From contig CAYZJD010000134.1 of NCBI GenBank assembly GCA_964478455.1, forward strand, positions 1 through 10,728: DNA of 10,728 nucleotides, read 5' to 3'. Position 1 is the stretch's first letter, and every line of letters begins with the position of its first letter. The position numbers were made by a program, and so were the translations under genes. Below the pieces are notes generated by a model. That model ran no database searches. It saw only the letters and a program-made list of their open reading frames with translations, and was not told the origin of the DNA. This DNA comes from CAYZJD01 sp964478455. Lineage in GTDB: Bacteria > Acidobacteriota > Terriglobia > Bryobacterales > Bryobacteraceae. This document shows, one piece after another, positions 8,727 through 10,728 of this stretch.

Positions 8727-8770
8727 CCGTGACGCATCGAGGGCCCTTGTTGGGCCAAGATGCGTCACGG
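8727..8770 (-). repeat. Two-part perfect hairpin upstream of the boxA-like element
   Basis: CCGTGACGCATC (8727-8738) and GATGCGTCACGG (8759-8770) form a perfect 12-bp stem. Inside, after a 3/2-nt internal loop, GGCCC (8742-8746) and GGGCC (8752-8756) form a 5-bp stem closed by a 5-nt loop. This is by far the strongest secondary structure I could find in the window. Read on the minus strand it precedes boxA by 4 nt, the position a boxB-like stem occupies in rRNA leaders. A terminator role is less likely because neither side has a proper T-run, although ACACTGCTCTTTG follows on the minus strand. Confidence 0.75.
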
Positions 8771-8845
8771 GGCAACGGGTGCTTGGATGCCAGCGGAGGA
8801 ATGGTGCGCCGGGGCAGACCCGGGACTCGTCCGACTCCACGCCAG

Positions 8846-8876
8846 AGCATAACACGGGGCGGGATTGGGGAAGCAA
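8846..8876 (-). promoter_or_regulatory. Possible promoter of the guaB leader
   Basis: Minus-strand TTGCTT (8871-8876) and TATGCT (8846-8851) are 19 bp apart, with TGT directly before TATGCT giving an extended -10 look. Matches to consensus are 3/6 and 4/6. If real, transcription would start near 8839 and the RNA would include the hairpin and boxA in a leader of about 300 nt. This is a weak call supported mainly by position. Confidence 0.25.
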
Positions 8877-8961
8877 TGAACTCATTGTGTTTGAAGGAGT
8901 TAGGCCGCGTCATCGGGTTGCGGGGGCAGGGCATCCAGATTGGTTCTGGGCAGAGGGAGCG

Positions 8962-8982
8962 GTGGTCGCGCCAGACGACCAC
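8962..8982 (-). terminator. Hairpin just after the membrane methyltransferase stop
   Basis: GTGGTCG (8962-8968) and CGACCAC (8976-8982) form a perfect 7-bp stem with a 7-nt loop, 8 nt downstream of the stop codon of the membrane methyltransferase gene. There is no U-tract after it, so it may be a weak terminator or a 3'-end stabilising stem rather than a standard intrinsic terminator. Confidence 0.4.
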
Positions 8983-8990
8983 GTCGACAC

Positions 8991-9776
8991 CTACACGGGT
9001 CGCCCTCCCACTGACGAGCGTGAGGCAGCAATGCGCCCTCGCGATACCGCTCCTCGGGGTATAAACATCGGCACTGCGCGCTGGTAGAGCTTGTAGTCTT
9101 CCCCAAACTCCGCCAGCAAGTCGCGTTCTTCGAGGGTTGCGCCGAACACGATCCACGCGGTGAACAAACAATTGAGAACCAGTCGATCAAGGGACAAGAC
9201 CGGCGATGCCCAGAGCGCTACGATGGCGAAGCTGTAGAAGGGGTGACGCACGAGCCTGTACGGCCCCTCGATCGTCAGCTTGGGCGGCTGGAGCTGCTCC
9301 CGCCGGACGTGGGACAGGAACACCTGGATGCCGAAGGCATCGAACTCCCCCAGCGATCGAATGCCCCACAGGACACCAGCGAGAGAAAGCAGCAATACCG
9401 CCCTCATCAGCCACTGTCCCGCGCCTTCCAGCACATAGATGTTCACCGCCGAGGGTTGCCAGCACCCGACGAGCAGGAGGAGGGCGACGCCGGAGGCGAT
9501 CGTGTAAACGACGCCTTGGCAGTATTCGGGCACGATCTTCTTCAGCCTGGTCCGGAACCATTTTCGGATCATGCTGCTGTGCTGGAAGAAGAACAACAGA
9601 CAGAGTCCCGCGTCCAAGCTCAACGTCGCGTGCTCCGCCATCGACAGGTCAACGAGGCCGAAGGGCCCGGTCCAGAGAAACAGCCCGAAGAGCAACAGTG
9701 ATCCGCCGCCGAGCATGCCCGTGACCAACGCAACGGCGTATGCGACAATCCGGGCCGTTCGTGTTGGCATGTTCAC
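8991..9776 (-). CDS. NnrU/ICMT-family membrane methyltransferase, MddA-like
   Basis: This 261-residue protein is an inner-membrane protein with about six hydrophobic segments (near 9-35, 50-66, 88-106, 122-138, 182-195, 197-213). Family marks are FFQHSSMIRKWF (about 63-74), GPYRLVRHPFY (about 171-181; the RHPxY SAM-binding motif of isoprenylcysteine/phospholipid-type methyltransferases) and LEERDLLAEFGEDYKLYQRAVPMFIP (about 215-240, shown in two motifs: LEERDL and YKLYQRAVPMF). The QHS motif and order of segments resemble MddA, which methylates methanethiol to dimethyl sulfide, but the NnrU/ICMT family has other substrates, so the exact reaction is unproven. About 20 Arg/Ser-rich residues extend past the usual end. 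GTG 9776 is chosen for GAAGG a few bases upstream; ATG 9770 is nearly equivalent. A 6-bp hairpin covers the ribosome binding site. It lies 95 bp downstream of a second methyltransferase gene in the same direction. Confidence 0.85.
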   Translation of the reverse strand: MNMPTRTARIVAYAVALVTGMLGGGSLLLFGLFLWTGPFGLVDLSMAEHATLSLDAGLCLLFFFQHSSMIRKWFRTRLKKIVPEYCQGVVYTIASGVALLLLVGCWQPSAVNIYVLEGAGQWLMRAVLLLSLAGVLWGIRSLGEFDAFGIQVFLSHVRREQLQPPKLTIEGPYRLVRHPFYSFAIVALWASPVLSLDRLVLNCLFTAWIVFGATLEERDLLAEFGEDYKLYQRAVPMFIPRGAVSRGRIAASRSSVGGRPV

Positions 9777-9791
9777 CCGGCCTTCGGCCGG
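9777..9791 (-). repeat. GC hairpin over the ribosome binding site of the MddA-like gene
   Basis: CCGGCC (9777-9782) and GGCCGG (9786-9791) form a 6-bp all-GC stem with a 3-nt loop (GAA on the minus strand), directly touching the GTG start at 9776. The only Shine-Dalgarno-like bases (GAAGG) lie within the loop and stem, so the structure could reduce translation. Confidence 0.45.
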
Positions 9792-9871
9792 TCCGGCTCG
9801 ACTACGATTCTATAGCCTTCTGGACGTGATCGAGCAGCGCATGACGTGGGCCGCGTCACGGCTCGCGTGAA
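9777..9871 (-). promoter_or_regulatory. Spacer between the two methyltransferase genes
   Basis: The 95-bp spacer carries TAGAAT on the minus strand (9807-9812), a 5/6 match to a -10 box, but no good -35 at 16-18 bp. The MddA-like gene may therefore have its own weak promoter or be read through from the upstream methyltransferase gene. Confidence 0.2.
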
Positions 9872-10693
9872 TCACGCCCGGCTGGCGACCACCTCCAGGT
9901 ACTCCGCTTCCACCAGCGTGATGCCACCCTGCGCTCGATTGTGAGTCGCCCATAGCGTCTCCAACTCCTGATGAAGGTTCTTGCGGCTTGCGCGGTCGAG
10001 CGAAGCGAACGCCCGGTTCGTCGGCCCATAGTAGAGCCGAAAGAACTTCACCACGTCCGAAGGCGGGAAAGGGTAGTTGAGCGTGTAGTGCCGCCGCGCA
10101 AGAGTCAGTTGGGAGACGTGCGCACCGAATCGTTCCCGCACCGTCGCTTCATCACCCCACAAAACCGGCGCAGGCATCCCCGAAGGAGCGATGAACCTCG
10201 CGATCGTCTTGAACATCTTGCCGACGAACCCTCCCGGAGTCCAATTCGCCATGGCGATGGTCCCGCCGGGAACGCACACCCGCAGGAGCTCTCTCGCTAC
10301 AAGGTGTGGCCGCGGCGCGAACATGGCGCCGATCAAGTTCACCACCACATCGAAGCTCGCGTCCGGGAATGGAAGCGCCTCCGCATCGGCGACCTGGAAA
10401 CGGGCCTGGAGCCCTTCCGCGGCCGCCCGCGTCCGGGCCCGCTCGATGAGGTTCCCGGCGATGTCGACACCGGTGACCCGAACGCCCTCACGCGCCGCGA
10501 TCAGCGCAAGCTGGCCCGACCCGCAGGCGACATCCAGCAAGTGCGCGCCCGCCGGCACGTCCAAACGCTCATCAAAGGACCGCGCGCCGTTCTCCATGTA
10601 GCGCGAGAAGCGATCGTAGTCTCCGGCCATCCAAGTGGTGCGCAGCACCGACTTGAGACTCCCGATATCAGGCACTGCTGCAATCGCGCTCAT
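9872..10693 (-). CDS. Class I SAM-dependent methyltransferase
   Basis: This soluble 273-residue protein transfers a methyl group from S-adenosylmethionine to an unknown small molecule. The Rossmann methyltransferase motifs are clear: motif I LLDVACGSGQLAL (52-64), the acidic ribose-binding residue D77 in VTGVDIAG, ADAEALPFPDASFDVVVN (about 102-119) and the strand region LLRVCVPGGTIAMANWTPGG (136-155). The order and wording place it with the Methyltransf_11/25 (UbiE-like) group. The C-terminal part (about 165-273) is the likely substrate lid and matches no specific enzyme I can name. There is no signal peptide or membrane segment. ATG 10693 has a strong Shine-Dalgarno sequence, GGAGGG, 5 nt upstream. 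Thirty-five bases remain to the window edge; a minus-strand TAG at 10706-10708 could end an upstream gene, but too little is visible to call it. The membrane methyltransferase gene follows 95 bp downstream. Confidence 0.9.
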   Translation of the reverse strand: MSAIAAVPDIGSLKSVLRTTWMAGDYDRFSRYMENGARSFDERLDVPAGAHLLDVACGSGQLALIAAREGVRVTGVDIAGNLIERARTRAAAEGLQARFQVADAEALPFPDASFDVVVNLIGAMFAPRPHLVARELLRVCVPGGTIAMANWTPGGFVGKMFKTIARFIAPSGMPAPVLWGDEATVRERFGAHVSQLTLARRHYTLNYPFPPSDVVKFFRLYYGPTNRAFASLDRASRKNLHQELETLWATHNRAQGGITLVEAEYLEVVASRA

Positions 10694-10728
10694 CGTGGCC
10701 CTCCGCTACTTCTGCCCCGCCGCCAGCG

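Larger units (their letters stand above)
8543..8990. other. Non-coding region upstream of guaB (about 450 bp), probable structured leader
   Basis: No credible gene is visible on either strand. Open frames here translate to Arg/Gly/Pro-rich sequence without recognisable domains and run across the perfect hairpin. The stretch contains, on the minus strand, a weak promoter-like pair (8846-8876), a strong hairpin (8727-8770), a boxA-like element (8711-8722), a repeat of the hairpin arm (8651-8664) and further GC-rich inverted repeats (8614-8638, 8962-8982). No tRNA or rRNA sequence was found in it. Confidence 0.7.

Noticed and set aside
8543..8990. tRNA, rRNA or CRISPR content near the boxA-like element
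   Set aside because: No 16S start sequence, cloverleaf with TTC arm, or regularly spaced repeats were seen; the 14-bp repeat occurs only twice.
8632..9087. 151-codon plus-strand frame in the guaB upstream region
   Set aside because: It includes the perfect hairpin, overlaps the 3' end of the membrane methyltransferase gene and has no domain or ribosome binding site of note.

Overview
The window is GC-rich bacterial chromosomal DNA carrying mostly core-metabolism genes. The class I glutamine synthetase with its adenylyltransferase, the style of the GlnA and IMPDH proteins, and a secreted TPR-like protein after glnE together suggest an Acidobacteriota genome of the Solibacter/Bryobacter type. 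That placement is recognition from memory and is only moderately sure. A run of exactly 10 N's (7128-7137) shows that the record is a scaffolded draft or metagenome assembly. I see no transposase, integrase, CRISPR array, tRNA or rRNA gene.

Region 1 (1-5540, all minus strand) is a nitrogen-assimilation cluster. In transcription order it runs glnA (glutamine synthetase I), a MOSC-domain protein, glnE (bifunctional GS adenylyltransferase/deadenylylase), and a secreted TPR-like protein cut by the left edge. GlnA keeps the tyrosine (Y397) that GlnE would modify, so enzyme and modifier are encoded together. MOSC and glnE are only 3 bp apart, and the TPR-like gene starts 8-10 bp after the glnE stop, so the last three genes are probably co-transcribed.

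Region 2 (5541-8557): a 166-bp divergent spacer separates glnA from xseA (plus strand, exonuclease VII large subunit). xseA converges on guaB (minus strand, IMP dehydrogenase), and the two coding regions overlap tail to tail by 35 bp. The 10-N gap lies in the last codons of guaB. The flanking bases suggest that no real sequence is missing and that the two contig ends overlap by 4-5 bp.

Region 3 (8543-8990) is a non-coding stretch of about 450 bp upstream of guaB and the most unusual part of the window. Read on the minus strand it holds, in order, a weak promoter-like pair, a 44-nt two-part hairpin with a perfect 12-bp outer stem, and 4 nt later a near-perfect rRNA-type boxA (TGCTCTTTGACA). 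About 170 nt of GC-rich leader follow before guaB. The hairpin-then-boxA order resembles rRNA-operon antitermination leaders, yet no rRNA gene follows. A repeat of the hairpin arm further down offers an alternative pairing.

Region 4 (8991-10728, minus strand) holds a soluble class I SAM-dependent methyltransferase, followed after 95-100 bp by a multi-pass membrane methyltransferase of the NnrU/ICMT type that resembles MddA (methanethiol S-methyltransferase). Both are accessory genes of unproven substrate.
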